This document shows positions 33,572 to 44,386 of a DNA stretch of 64,000 bases, piece after piece. Positions within the stretch are counted from its first letter, which is position 1, and each line of letters begins with the position of its first letter. The notes below the pieces were generated by a model. That model worked only from the letters and a program-made list of their open reading frames with translations. It had not been told where the DNA came from and searched no databases. The DNA comes from Piscinibacter sp047600445 (GTDB lineage Bacteria > Pseudomonadota > Gammaproteobacteria > Burkholderiales > Burkholderiaceae_C): the NCBI RefSeq assembly GCF_047600445.1, contig NZ_JASGKT010000002.1:1364001-1428000 (forward strand), in the 5' to 3' direction. The translations under genes and the position numbers were made by a program.

Positions 33572-34951
33572 ATGACCGAAACCGCCACCCCCGCCGCCAC
33601 GCCCAAGATCGGCTTCGTCTCGCTCGGCTGCCCCAAGGCGCTGACCGACTCCGAGCTGATCCTCACGCAGTTGCGCGCCGAGGGCTACGACACTTCCAAG
33701 ACCTTCGCCGGCGCCGACCTGGTGATCGTCAACACCTGCGGCTTCATCGACGACGCGGTGAAGGAGAGCCTGGACACCATCGGCGAGGCGCTGGCCGAGA
33801 ACGGCAAGGTGATCGTCACCGGCTGCCTGGGTGCCAAGTCGGGCGAGGGCGGCGGCAACCTGGTGCGGCAGATGCATCCCAGCGTGCTGGCCGTCACCGG
33901 CCCGCACGCCACGCAGCAGGTGATGGACGCGGTGCACGTGCACGTGCCCAAGCCGCACGACCCCTTCGTCGATCTCGTGCCGGCGCAGGGCGTCAAGCTC
34001 ACGCCACGGCACTACGCCTACCTGAAGATCAGCGAGGGCTGCAACCATCGCTGCACCTTCTGCATCATTCCCAGCATGCGCGGCGACCTGGTGTCGCGCC
34101 CGGTCGGCGACGTGCTCTCGGAGGCGCAGCGCCTGTTCGAGTCGGGCGTGAAGGAGCTGCTGGTGATCAGCCAGGACACCAGCGCCTACGGCGTCGACGT
34201 GAAGTACCGCACCGGCTTCTGGGATGGCAAGCCGGTCAAGACGCGCATGACCGAGCTGTGCGAACAGCTCGCCGTGCTGGCCGAGCGCCACGGCGCCTGG
34301 GTGCGGCTGCACTACGTCTACCCGTACCCGCACGTCGACGAGATCCTGCCGCTGATGGCCGGCGGCCGCATCCTGCCCTACCTCGACGTGCCCTTCCAGC
34401 ATTCGCACCCCGACGTGTTGAAGCGCATGAAGCGCCCGGCCAGCGGCGAGAAGAACCTCGAACGGCTGCAACGCTGGCGCGAGGCCTGCCCCGAGCTGGT
34501 GGTGCGCAGCACCTTCATCGCCGGCTTTCCCGGCGAGACCGAGGCCGAGTTCGAGCACCTGCTCGACTTCGTGCGCGAGGCGAAGATCGACCGCGCCGGC
34601 TGCTTCACCTATTCGCCGGTGCCGGGCGCCACCGCCAACGAGCTGCCCGGCATGCTCGCGCCCGAGCTGCGCGAGGAGCGCCGCGCGCGCTTCATGGCGG
34701 TGGCCGAGGCGGTGTCGACGCGCAAGCTCCAGGCGCGTGTCGGTGCGACCATGCAGGTGCTGGTCGACGAGGCGCCGGCGCTGGGCCGCCGCGGCGGGGT
34801 GGGGCGCAGCTACGCCGACGCGCCCGAGATCGACGGCCGCGTGCGCCTGCTGGCGCCGCAGAAGGCGTCGAAGACGCTGAAGGTCGGCGAGTTCACGCGC
34901 GCGCGCATCATCGCCGCCGAGGGGCACGACCTGGTCGGCGAGGCGATCTGA
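33572..34951 (+). CDS. rimO: Ribosomal protein S12 methylthiotransferase RimO
   Basis: A 459-residue radical SAM enzyme that adds a methylthio group to an aspartate of ribosomal protein S12. Domains: UPF0004 with three cluster cysteines (VSLGCPKALTDSE, VNTCGFIDDAV, VTGCLGAK), radical SAM core with C157-x3-C161-x2-C164 (CNHRCTFC), and a C-terminal TRAM domain (VLVDEAPALGRRGG, VGEFTRARII). Starts 108 bases from the divergent secreted-protein gene. Confidence 0.95.
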   Translation: MTETATPAATPKIGFVSLGCPKALTDSELILTQLRAEGYDTSKTFAGADLVIVNTCGFIDDAVKESLDTIGEALAENGKVIVTGCLGAKSGEGGGNLVRQMHPSVLAVTGPHATQQVMDAVHVHVPKPHDPFVDLVPAQGVKLTPRHYAYLKISEGCNHRCTFCIIPSMRGDLVSRPVGDVLSEAQRLFESGVKELLVISQDTSAYGVDVKYRTGFWDGKPVKTRMTELCEQLAVLAERHGAWVRLHYVYPYPHVDEILPLMAGGRILPYLDVPFQHSHPDVLKRMKRPASGEKNLERLQRWREACPELVVRSTFIAGFPGETEAEFEHLLDFVREAKIDRAGCFTYSPVPGATANELPGMLAPELREERRARFMAVAEAVSTRKLQARVGATMQVLVDEAPALGRRGGVGRSYADAPEIDGRVRLLAPQKASKTLKVGEFTRARIIAAEGHDLVGEAI

Positions 34952-34961
34952 GGACCAACGC

Positions 34962-36164
34962 ATGAGCCAACCCGAAGACGAAGGCGTCGCCACCGGCCTG
35001 ATCCACCACCCGTACCGCGCGCCGGGCGAGTTCGAATCGCCGCTGGCCGGCGTGCACAAGGCCTCGACGGTGTTCTTCGGCAGCGTGGCCGAGCTGCGCG
35101 CGCGCCGCTGGGTCGACAAGAGCGCCTACACCTACGGCCTGCACGGCACGCCGACCACCTTCACGCTGGAGGCCCGGCTGGCCACGCTGGAGCACGCGCG
35201 GCACGTGCTGCTGGCGCCCAGCGGCCTGTCGGCCATCACGGTGGTCGACATGGCGCTGCTCAGGCAGGGCGACGCGCTGCTGCTGCCCGACAACGTCTAT
35301 CAACCGAACCGCAGTTTTTCGGCCCACGAACTGGCGCAGTGGGGCATCGCCCACCGCCTGTACGACCCGATGCAGCCCGACTCGCTGGCCGCCGCGCTGG
35401 GCGAGGACGTGAAGCTGGTCTGGCTCGAAGCGCCCGGCTCGGTGACGCTGGAGTTCCCCGACCTGCCGGCGCTGGTCGCGCGGGTGCGCCAGCGCGCGCC
35501 GCGGGCCGTGATCGCGCTGGACAACACCTGGGGCGCGGGCCTGGCCTTCGACCCCTTCGAGCTGCCCGGCGGCCAGGGCGTGGACCTGACCATCCACGCG
35601 CTGACCAAGTACCCCTCGGGCGGCGGCGACGTGCTGATGGGCTCCATCGCCTGCCGCGACGACGCGCTGTACGAGCGCCTGGCCTGGACGCACAGCCGCC
35701 TGGGCCTGGGCGTCGGCGCCAACGACGTCGAGGCCGTGCTGCGCGCGCTGCCCTCGCTGCCGCTGCGCTATCACGCGCAGGACGCCGCGGCGCGGCGCAT
35801 CGCCGGCTGGGCCGCCGCGCAGCCGCAGGTGCGGCGCGTGCTGCACCCGCCGCATGCCGACTCGCCCGGCCATGCCCACTGGCGGGCCCTGTGCCGCGCG
35901 GCGGCCGGCCTGCTGACGCTGGAGATGGACGCGCGCTACACGGCCGCCCAGGTGGACGCCTTCGTCGACGCCCTGCGGCGCTTCCGCATCGGCTGGAGCT
36001 GGGGCGGCCCGGTCAGCCTGGCCGTGCCCTATCAGGCCCGCGCGATGCGCCAGTTGCCGCAGCCCTACCAGGGTGTGCTGGTGCGCCTGTGCATCGGCCT
36101 GGAAGACGTGGACGACCTGATCGCCGACCTCGCGCAGGCGTTGGCCGGCCTGCCGCCGCCATGA
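34962..36164 (+). CDS. metC: Cystathionine beta-lyase (MetC-like, Cys/Met PLP family)
   Basis: A 400-residue PLP enzyme that would split cystathionine to homocysteine, pyruvate and ammonia. Motifs: YTYGLHGTPTTFTLEARLATLE, PSGLSAITVVDMALL, ALDNTWGAGLAFDP, and Schiff-base K216 in HALTKYPSGGG. The YGLHGTPT and NTWGAG wording is that of proteobacterial beta-lyases rather than gamma-synthases. It follows rimO by 10 bases and probably shares its transcript. It would supply homocysteine to MetE. Confidence 0.85.
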   Translation: MSQPEDEGVATGLIHHPYRAPGEFESPLAGVHKASTVFFGSVAELRARRWVDKSAYTYGLHGTPTTFTLEARLATLEHARHVLLAPSGLSAITVVDMALLRQGDALLLPDNVYQPNRSFSAHELAQWGIAHRLYDPMQPDSLAAALGEDVKLVWLEAPGSVTLEFPDLPALVARVRQRAPRAVIALDNTWGAGLAFDPFELPGGQGVDLTIHALTKYPSGGGDVLMGSIACRDDALYERLAWTHSRLGLGVGANDVEAVLRALPSLPLRYHAQDAAARRIAGWAAAQPQVRRVLHPPHADSPGHAHWRALCRAAAGLLTLEMDARYTAAQVDAFVDALRRFRIGWSWGGPVSLAVPYQARAMRQLPQPYQGVLVRLCIGLEDVDDLIADLAQALAGLPPP

Positions 36165-36172
36165 CGACCGGC

Positions 36173-36790
36173 TCACTGCCTGGGCAGCAGCGCGTTGTCG
36201 ATCTCCGCGGCGCGCAGCGCCGCCGGCCGGCCCATGTGGCGCTCGGCGAAGGCCTTGAAGGCCGGGCGCGCCGGCAACTGGCCGATGCGCATGTAAAAGC
36301 CCAGGCAGGCCGCGGCGTAGAGATCCACCGCGCTGAAGTGTTCGCCGGCCAGGTGGGCACGGCCCTGCAGGGCGGCTTCGAGCGTGTCCAGCGTGTCCTG
36401 CTCGCGCCCGTAGCCGGCGCTCGACGCGGGCGCCAGCGTGCCGCTGGCCTTGGCCGTCAGCATCGCTTCCAGCGGGCCGGCCAGGAAGAACATCCAGCGG
36501 TAGTAGGGGCCGCGCTCGGCGCTGCCGGGCGGCGGCGCAAGGCGCTTCTCGGGCACCAGGTCGGCCAGGTACAGGCAGATGGCGGCGTTCTCGGTGACCA
36601 CCGTGTCGCCGTGGCGCAGCGCCGGGACCTTGCCCATCGGGTTGATCGCCAGGTAGTCGGGCGTCTTCATCGTGCTGCCGTAGTCCAGGATCACGGCCTG
36701 GTAGGGCAGGCCGGTTTCTTCCAGCATCCAGCGCGCCACGCGGCCGCGGGACATGGGGTGGGTGTACAGGGTCAGCGGCGCGGTGCTCAT
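36173..36790 (-). CDS. Glutathione S-transferase family protein
   Basis: A 205-residue cytosolic GST. The N-terminal thioredoxin fold (1-80) contains TLYTHPMSRGRVARWMLEET, NPMGKVPAL with the cis-Pro, and TENAAICLYLAD for glutathione gamma-Glu binding; the C-terminal all-helical domain follows. Substrate unknown. A GGAG site lies upstream. An unusually good palindrome (36840-36862) sits 50 bases before its start and a WYL regulator is encoded just upstream on the same strand, so regulated detoxification is likely. Confidence 0.88.
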   Translation of the reverse strand: MSTAPLTLYTHPMSRGRVARWMLEETGLPYQAVILDYGSTMKTPDYLAINPMGKVPALRHGDTVVTENAAICLYLADLVPEKRLAPPPGSAERGPYYRWMFFLAGPLEAMLTAKASGTLAPASSAGYGREQDTLDTLEAALQGRAHLAGEHFSAVDLYAAACLGFYMRIGQLPARPAFKAFAERHMGRPAALRAAEIDNALLPRQ

Positions 36791-36839
36791 GGCGTGTCTC
36801 CAAAATGGAAGTGGATGGCCGGTGCACTGTAGGCCGGGG

Positions 36840-36862
36840 CTGCTGACAGGCGCTGTCAGCAG
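36840..36862 (-). promoter_or_regulatory. Candidate operator, perfect 10-bp inverted repeat upstream of the GST gene
   Basis: CTGCTGACAG (36840-36849) and CTGTCAGCAG (36853-36862) are exact inverse complements around three bases. The repeat lies between the WYL-regulator stop and the GST start, 50 bases upstream of the latter. There is no T-run, so a terminator is unlikely. The neighbouring regulator is the natural candidate to bind it. Confidence 0.6.
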
Positions 36863-36878
36863 TCGTCGCTTCGTCGAT

Positions 36879-37586
36879 TCACGACGGGCGGGACGCCGCC
36901 TTCTCCTGCATCTGCGCGCGCCAGCGGCGGATCAGCGCATGGCGGCGCACGGGGTAACGCTGGCCGGTGTCTTCCAGTGTGCGCACGCGGTCGGCGCGGA
37001 AGTGGCGGAAGTCCCGCCGCAGCTCGCACCAGGCGGCGAACACGCGCGTCGACGGGCCGAAGAAGGCCATCGCGAAGGGCCAGACGATGCGTGTGCTGGA
37101 CGCGCCGGCGGCGTCGGCATAGTCCAGGCGCAGCGCGCGCTCGTCGCGGATGGCGTGGCGCAGCGCGGGCAGCCAGGGCTCCGGCGCCGCGGCATCGCGC
37201 GGGCGCGGCACGAACAGGCCGCTGGTCTCGACGGCCAGGCGCAGCTCGGCCGGCAGCGTGGCGCCGATGCGCGCCAGCGCGGCGTCGGCGGCGCGGGCCA
37301 GTTCGGCATCGGCCTGGGTGCCGACCCAGCGCATGCCCAACACCAGTGCTTCGAGTTCGTCGGCGCCGAACATCAGCGGCGGCAGCAGGAAACCCGGCCG
37401 CAGCGCATAGCCGACGCCCGGGTCGCCGGCGATGTCGGCACCCTGCTGGCGCAGCGTGGCGATGTCGCGGTACAGCGTGCGCAGGCTGACGCCCAGGGCC
37501 TGCGCCAGCGCCGCGCCGCTGACCGGGCGCCGCTGCCGCCGCAGCGCGTCGAGCAGGTCGAGCAGGCGGGCGGCGCGCGGCTTCAT
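36879..37586 (-). CDS. YafY-type HTH/WYL-domain regulator
   Basis: A 235-residue regulator. The N-terminal HTH_11 (1-60) reads MKPRAARLLDLLDALRRQ then LAQALGVSLRTLYRDIATLR; the WYL domain follows (ALRHAIRDERALRLDYAD; TRIVWPFAMAFFGPSTRVFA), with tail RVRTLEDTGQRYPVRRH. The start at 37586 fits the family N-terminus. Such regulators sense unknown ligands and often sit beside enzymes they control, here the GST. Confidence 0.87.
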   Translation of the reverse strand: MKPRAARLLDLLDALRRQRRPVSGAALAQALGVSLRTLYRDIATLRQQGADIAGDPGVGYALRPGFLLPPLMFGADELEALVLGMRWVGTQADAELARAADAALARIGATLPAELRLAVETSGLFVPRPRDAAAPEPWLPALRHAIRDERALRLDYADAAGASSTRIVWPFAMAFFGPSTRVFAAWCELRRDFRHFRADRVRTLEDTGQRYPVRRHALIRRWRAQMQEKAASRPS

Positions 37587-37594
37587 CGCGGCTG

Positions 37595-38059
37595 TCAGTC
37601 CTTGCCCGGCCCCGAGACCTTGTGCCGCATCAGGCGGCCTTTTTCGCGCTCCCAGTCCTTCTGCTTCTCGCTCTCGCGCTTGTCGTGCTGCGCTTTGCCC
37701 TTGGCCAGCGCGATCTCGGCCTTCACGCGTCCGCCCTTGTAGTGCAGGTCCAGCGGCACGAGCGTGAAGCCCTTCTGCTCGACCTTGCCGATCAGGCGGC
37801 GGATCTGCTCCTTGTGCATCAACAGCTTCTTGGTGCGGTCGGCCTCGGGATGCACGTGCGTCGAGGCGCTGCGCAGCGCGTTGATGCGGCAGCCGATCAG
37901 GTGCAGCTCGCCGTCGCGGATCACCACGTAGCCGTCGGTCAGTTGCACCTGGCCGGCGCGGATCGCCTTGATCTCCCAGCCTTCGAGCACGATGCCGGCC
38001 TCGAAGCGCTCCTCGATGTGGTAGTCGTAGCGGGCGCGGCGGTTTTCGGCGATGGGCAT
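37595..38059 (-). CDS. smpB: SsrA-binding protein SmpB
   Basis: A 154-residue RNA-binding protein that carries tmRNA to stalled ribosomes. Signature regions: NRRARYDYHIEERFEAGIVL, EGWEIKAIRAGQVQLTDGYV, LIGCRINALRSASTHVHPEA, TLVPLDLHYKGGRVKAEIAL and the basic C-terminal tail KGKAQHDKRESEKQKDWERE. ATG at 38059 chosen as the conserved start. Divergent from ratA, as in many betaproteobacteria. Confidence 0.96.
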   Translation of the reverse strand: MPIAENRRARYDYHIEERFEAGIVLEGWEIKAIRAGQVQLTDGYVVIRDGELHLIGCRINALRSASTHVHPEADRTKKLLMHKEQIRRLIGKVEQKGFTLVPLDLHYKGGRVKAEIALAKGKAQHDKRESEKQKDWEREKGRLMRHKVSGPGKD

Positions 38060-38106
38060 GGAAGGGCGGGTGCGGCCGGGGGCCGCCAATAGAATCGCGC
38101 GATTGT

Positions 38107-38562
38107 ATGAAGCACGTGAAGAAGTCGGTCCTGCTGTGGTACTCGCCGCACGAGATGTACACGCTCGTCACCGGCATCGCCGACTACCCGAAGTTCCTGC
38201 CCTGGTGCGAACGCGCCGAGGTGATCGAGCAGCACGACGGCGGCATGACCGCGCGGCTGCACCTGCACTACGCCGGCGTGCGCCACGCCTTCACGACGCG
38301 CAACACGCACGTGAGCGACGCCTCGGTGCAGATGGACCTGGTCGACGGCCCGTTCTCGCTGCTCGAGGGCCTGTGGCGCTTCGTGCCGCTGGCGATGCCG
38401 GGCAACGACGCGGCGCAGGCCTGCCGCATCGAGTTCGAGCTGCGCTACGCGTTCAGCAGCAAGGCGCTCGAAACCGTCGTCAGCCCGGTGTTCGACCGTG
38501 TCGCCAACACCTTCGTCGATTCCTTCGTGCGCCGCGCCGAAGAGATCCACGGCGAGCGCTGA
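38107..38562 (+). CDS. ratA: RatA-type START/COQ10-domain protein
   Basis: A 151-residue member of the Coq10/RatA family. It begins KHVKKSVLLWYSPHEMYTLV and carries DYPKFLPWCERAEV, and near the end SPVFDRVANTFVDSFVRRAE, all family hallmarks. The E. coli protein was described as an inhibitor of ribosome subunit association, whereas other homologues assist ubiquinone function; the latter role is at least as likely. It is followed four bases later by rnfH. Confidence 0.9.
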   Translation: MKHVKKSVLLWYSPHEMYTLVTGIADYPKFLPWCERAEVIEQHDGGMTARLHLHYAGVRHAFTTRNTHVSDASVQMDLVDGPFSLLEGLWRFVPLAMPGNDAAQACRIEFELRYAFSSKALETVVSPVFDRVANTFVDSFVRRAEEIHGER

Positions 38563-38566
38563 GCGC

Positions 38567-38857
38567 ATGCGCGTCAGCGTGGCCTACAGCCCGCGCGCGG
38601 GCGAAGTCGACGAGGTGACGGTCGAGCTGCCGCCGGGCGCGACGCTGGCCGACGCGATCCGCGCCAGCGGCATGGCCGCTCGCCATCCGGGGCTGGACCT
38701 GGCCGGCGCGAAGCTCGGCGTGTGGGGCAGGGTGCAGCCGGCGACACATCCGCTGCGCGAGCGCGACCGCGTCGAGATCTACCGTGCCTTGCAGGTGGAC
38801 CCGAAAGAGGCGCGGCGGCAGCGCTATCGCGGCACGGCGGCGTCGCGGCGCCGCTGA
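38567..38857 (+). CDS. rnfH: RnfH/RatB ubiquitin-like protein
   Basis: A 96-residue protein with a beta-grasp fold (RnfH family). Visible: MRVSVAYSPRAGEVDEVTVE, LPPGATLADAIRASGM, LDLAGAKLGVWGRV and LRERDRVEIYRALQVDPKEA, with a basic tail RRQRYRG. Role unknown; conserved beside ratA and smpB. The start at 38567 lies two bases after the ratA stop. Confidence 0.92.
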   Translation: MRVSVAYSPRAGEVDEVTVELPPGATLADAIRASGMAARHPGLDLAGAKLGVWGRVQPATHPLRERDRVEIYRALQVDPKEARRQRYRGTAASRRR

Positions 38858-38872
38858 GAGGCGGCCGACTCT

Positions 38873-39373
38873 CTACTGCGCGCAGTTCGCGCCGGCGACG
38901 TCGCGGGCGCGCTTCACCTCGTCGGCGCGCATCTTGTCGTCGAGCACCTCGCGCTCGCCCTTCTCGTTGATGCGCGCCATGCGCATGCCGCTTTCGAGCG
39001 TGCGAAGCTGTTCGCGCGCGCGCTTGCAGTTGTCGGCCTTGGCGGCGGCGACGCGCTGCTCTTCTTCCTTGGTCTTGGCCGCCGCGTCCTGCTCGGCCTT
39101 CTTGCGCTTGGCTTCGAGTTCGGGGTCGACCGCCGCGGCCGGCTGCGACGCCGCGGAGGCGGCCGGCGCGGCGGCGGGGGCGGCCGCGCGCAAGGTGGCG
39201 GCGCTCGGGCGCTGCAGGATGTCCTTCTCGGCCACGCCGGCGGGCGGCGGCAGGTCGCTGTACTGGATCTGGCCATTGGCCCCGCGCCACTTCCACTGCG
39301 CCGCGGCGGGCAGGGCCAGCACGGCGCCGGCGAGGGCGATGGACACGAGGGCGGCGAGACGGCAACGCATCAT
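38873..39373 (-). CDS. DUF4124-domain secreted protein
   Basis: A 166-residue exported protein. The signal peptide (about 1-25) ends LALPAAAQ. A short DUF4124 module follows (WKWRGANGQIQYSDLPPPAG), then a low-complexity Ala-rich stretch and a charged coiled-coil-like region rich in Lys/Glu (LEAKRKKAEQDAAAKTKEEE). Two cysteines near the end. Function unknown; the gene is regularly found before guaB in betaproteobacteria. Two adjacent ATGs (39373, 39370) are possible. Confidence 0.82.
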   Translation of the reverse strand: MMRCRLAALVSIALAGAVLALPAAAQWKWRGANGQIQYSDLPPPAGVAEKDILQRPSAATLRAAAPAAAPAASAASQPAAAVDPELEAKRKKAEQDAAAKTKEEEQRVAAAKADNCKRAREQLRTLESGMRMARINEKGEREVLDDKMRADEVKRARDVAGANCAQ

Positions 39374-39505
39374 GGTGCGACGAGAGGCAGGCGGCATTGC
39401 GCCACAGTGTAGCGGCGGCACCCGCGCGCGCGCCGTGCGAACGGTCACGAAACGTGCGCTGCTGCACGCTCCCTATAATCCGCTTTTGCGTCTGGAGCCC
39501 GCCTC

Positions 39506-40978
<1,473 letters not shown>

Positions 40979-41039
40979 CGGCCGCGATGTCCGACAGCGA
41001 TCGCGGGCCGAGCGCCGGGCCGCCCCAAGCCGGCCCCCG

Positions 41040-41096
41040 CCGGCCCCGAGACGGGGCCGGCACTCCGGCCGTCCATGCCCGCGCAGGCGGGCATGG
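41040..41096 (+). repeat. Tandem intergenic hairpins between guaB and the MFS gene
   Basis: Two strong inverted repeats: an 8-bp stem at 41040-41047/41053-41060 (CCGGCCCC with GGGGCCGG) and a perfect 10-bp stem at 41073-41082/41087-41096 (CCATGCCCGC with GCGGGCATGG, loop GCAG). The second resembles REP-type palindromes. No T-run follows, so they may act as mRNA-stabilising hairpins or attenuators rather than terminators. Confidence 0.65.
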
Positions 41097-41169
41097 AGCC
41101 GCGGCCGTCGTTCCCCTCGGGGGATCGTCGGGCGTAACCGCACGACCAGGGGCCGTCAGGACGGCTGCG

Positions 41170-42384
41170 ATGCCATTCATCCTGGTGACGGTGCTGCTCG
41201 ACATGGTCGCGATCGGCCTGATCGTGCCCGTGCTGCCGCTGATCGTCGGGCAGTTCACCGATTCGCCCGCCGCGCAGGCCTTCTGGTTCGGCGCGGTCGC
41301 CTTCGCCTTCGGCATCGCCAACTTCTTCGCCGCGCCCGTCCTCGGCGCGCTGTCCGATCGCCACGGCCGCCGGCCGGTGCTGCTGCTGGGCCTGAGCGGG
41401 CTGGCGATCAGCTTCATCGTCACCGGGCTGGCCACCGCGCTGTGGATGCTGATCGCGGTGCGCCTGGTCAGCGGCGCGATGCAGGCCAACGCCGCGGTGG
41501 CCAATGCCTACGTGGCCGACATCAGCGCGCCGGCCGAGCGCGCGCGGCGCTTCGGGCTGCTCGGCGCGATGTTCGGCCTGGGCTTCATCCTCGGGCCGAT
41601 GATGGGCGGGCTGCTCGGCGCCGTCGACGTCCGGCTGCCGTTCTTCGCCGCCGGCGCGCTGGCGATCCTGAACTGGCTGTACGGCTACTTCGTGCTGCCC
41701 GAGTCGCTGCCCGCCGAACGCCGCCGCGCCTTCGAGTGGAAACGCGCCAACCCGTTCTCGGCCCTGAGGCAGCTCGGCGCGCTGCAAGGCGTCGGCCCGC
41801 TGGTGGTGGTGATCGGCCTGGCGCAGCTCGCGCAGTTCACGCTGCATTCGAGCTGGGTGCTGCACAACGCCTTCAAGTTCGGCTGGGGGCCGGCGGAGAA
41901 CGGCTGGTCGCTGTTCGTCGTCGGCGTGATGTCGTTCCTGGTGCAGGGCGTGCTGCTGCGCGTGCTGCTCAAGCGCTTCTCGCCGCAGCGGCTGGCGAGC
42001 ATCGGCCTGGTCGGCTCGGCGCTGACCTACCTCGGCTTCGGCCTGGCCACCGAGGGCTGGATGCTGCTCGTGGTGATCGTCGTCGGCACGCTGATCGGCG
42101 CGGGCGCGCAGGCGGCCATCCAGAGCATCGTCTCGAACGCCGCCGACGCGCACTCGCAGGGCCAGACCGCCGGCTCGGTGGCCTCGCTGACCAGCCTGAT
42201 GGCGGTGGTCGCGCCGGTGATCGCCGCGCCGCTGCTGGGCATCGTCTCGCACCTGCCGCGCGGCGACATGCGCATCGGCCTGCCGTTCTTCTTCTGCGCG
42301 CTGCTGCAGGCCGCCGGCGCCACCATCGCCTTCCTCCATTTCCGCCGCCAGCGCGCCGCGGCGCACGCCGCGGCCACGGCCTGA
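41170..42384 (+). CDS. MFS transporter, TetA(class)-like drug/H+ antiporter
   Basis: A 404-residue, 12-helix permease of the major facilitator superfamily, DHA1 group. Motif A is FFAAPVLGALSDRHGRRPVLLLG; motif C region is LGAMFGLGFILGPMMGGLLG. The opening IGLIVPVLPLIVGQF and SGAMQANAAVANAYVADISA are typical of TetA-like exporters. An in-frame ATG at 40987 would add 61 disordered residues encoded by the hairpin region, so 41170 is preferred. Clinical drug resistance cannot be inferred; such genes are common between guaB and guaA in relatives. Confidence 0.85.
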   Translation: MPFILVTVLLDMVAIGLIVPVLPLIVGQFTDSPAAQAFWFGAVAFAFGIANFFAAPVLGALSDRHGRRPVLLLGLSGLAISFIVTGLATALWMLIAVRLVSGAMQANAAVANAYVADISAPAERARRFGLLGAMFGLGFILGPMMGGLLGAVDVRLPFFAAGALAILNWLYGYFVLPESLPAERRRAFEWKRANPFSALRQLGALQGVGPLVVVIGLAQLAQFTLHSSWVLHNAFKFGWGPAENGWSLFVVGVMSFLVQGVLLRVLLKRFSPQRLASIGLVGSALTYLGFGLATEGWMLLVVIVVGTLIGAGAQAAIQSIVSNAADAHSQGQTAGSVASLTSLMAVVAPVIAAPLLGIVSHLPRGDMRIGLPFFFCALLQAAGATIAFLHFRRQRAAAHAAATA

Positions 42385-42395
42385 CTTCGACCGCC

Positions 42396-43979
<1,584 letters not shown>

Positions 43980-43980
43980 T

Positions 43981-44229
43981 TCAGGGTTCGCGCTCCCCGA
44001 CGCCAGACGACCGCGCCGCTCGCGAGCCGCAGAAGACCGCGGCGACGATGCCGCAGATCAGACCCACGATCGGGCCGAACACCAGGCCCATCGCCATCGC
44101 TCCGCCGCCGTCGTGATCATGGATCTTGAATAAACCGGTATAGACGCTGTAGCCGACCATGAGCACGACATAGCCGGCGACGGCGCCCGCGACGAAGCCC
44201 AACAGGCTGGCGATGAAGACCTGGATCAC
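43981..44229 (-). CDS. Small hypothetical membrane protein
   Basis: Not recognised. With the GTG start at 44229 (preceded by GGGGGGA) it has 82 residues and two hydrophobic segments (VFIASLLGFVAGAVAGYVVL; AMGLVFGPIVGLICGIVAAV) separated by a His/Asp/Gly loop (KIHDHDGGG). A longer frame to 44385 exists but its extra part is Pro/Ala-rich and overlaps the upstream regulatory area. It ends one base after guaA, tail to tail. Confidence 0.5.
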   Translation of the reverse strand: MIQVFIASLLGFVAGAVAGYVVLMVGYSVYTGLFKIHDHDGGGAMAMGLVFGPIVGLICGIVAAVFCGSRAARSSGVGEREP

Positions 44230-44386
44230 ATCCCCCCAAGTTTCTTTTTCGATTCGACCGAGCACGAATCGAGCGCGCGCCCAGGCTACCCCAAGCGAGC
44301 CGGGCCGTGCCGGCCCGTGACTACAATTCTCCGCGTGCGCCGCGGCAGGTGGAGGCGCTGGGCGAACTGATCCGAGGAACCCCACC

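Noticed and set aside
38107..38857. ratA-rnfH (ratAB) as a toxin-antitoxin module
   Set aside because: Both are conserved housekeeping-type genes in smpB synteny; the toxin description in E. coli does not establish a TA pair here.
40987..41169. N-terminal 61-residue extension of the MFS protein from ATG 40987
   Set aside because: The extra segment is encoded by strong hairpins and has no membrane or conserved sequence; the conserved first helix begins at the ATG at 41170.
41170..42384. MFS gene as a tetracycline resistance determinant
   Set aside because: Only general DHA1 motifs are present; the location in the gua cluster suggests an ordinary chromosomal exporter.
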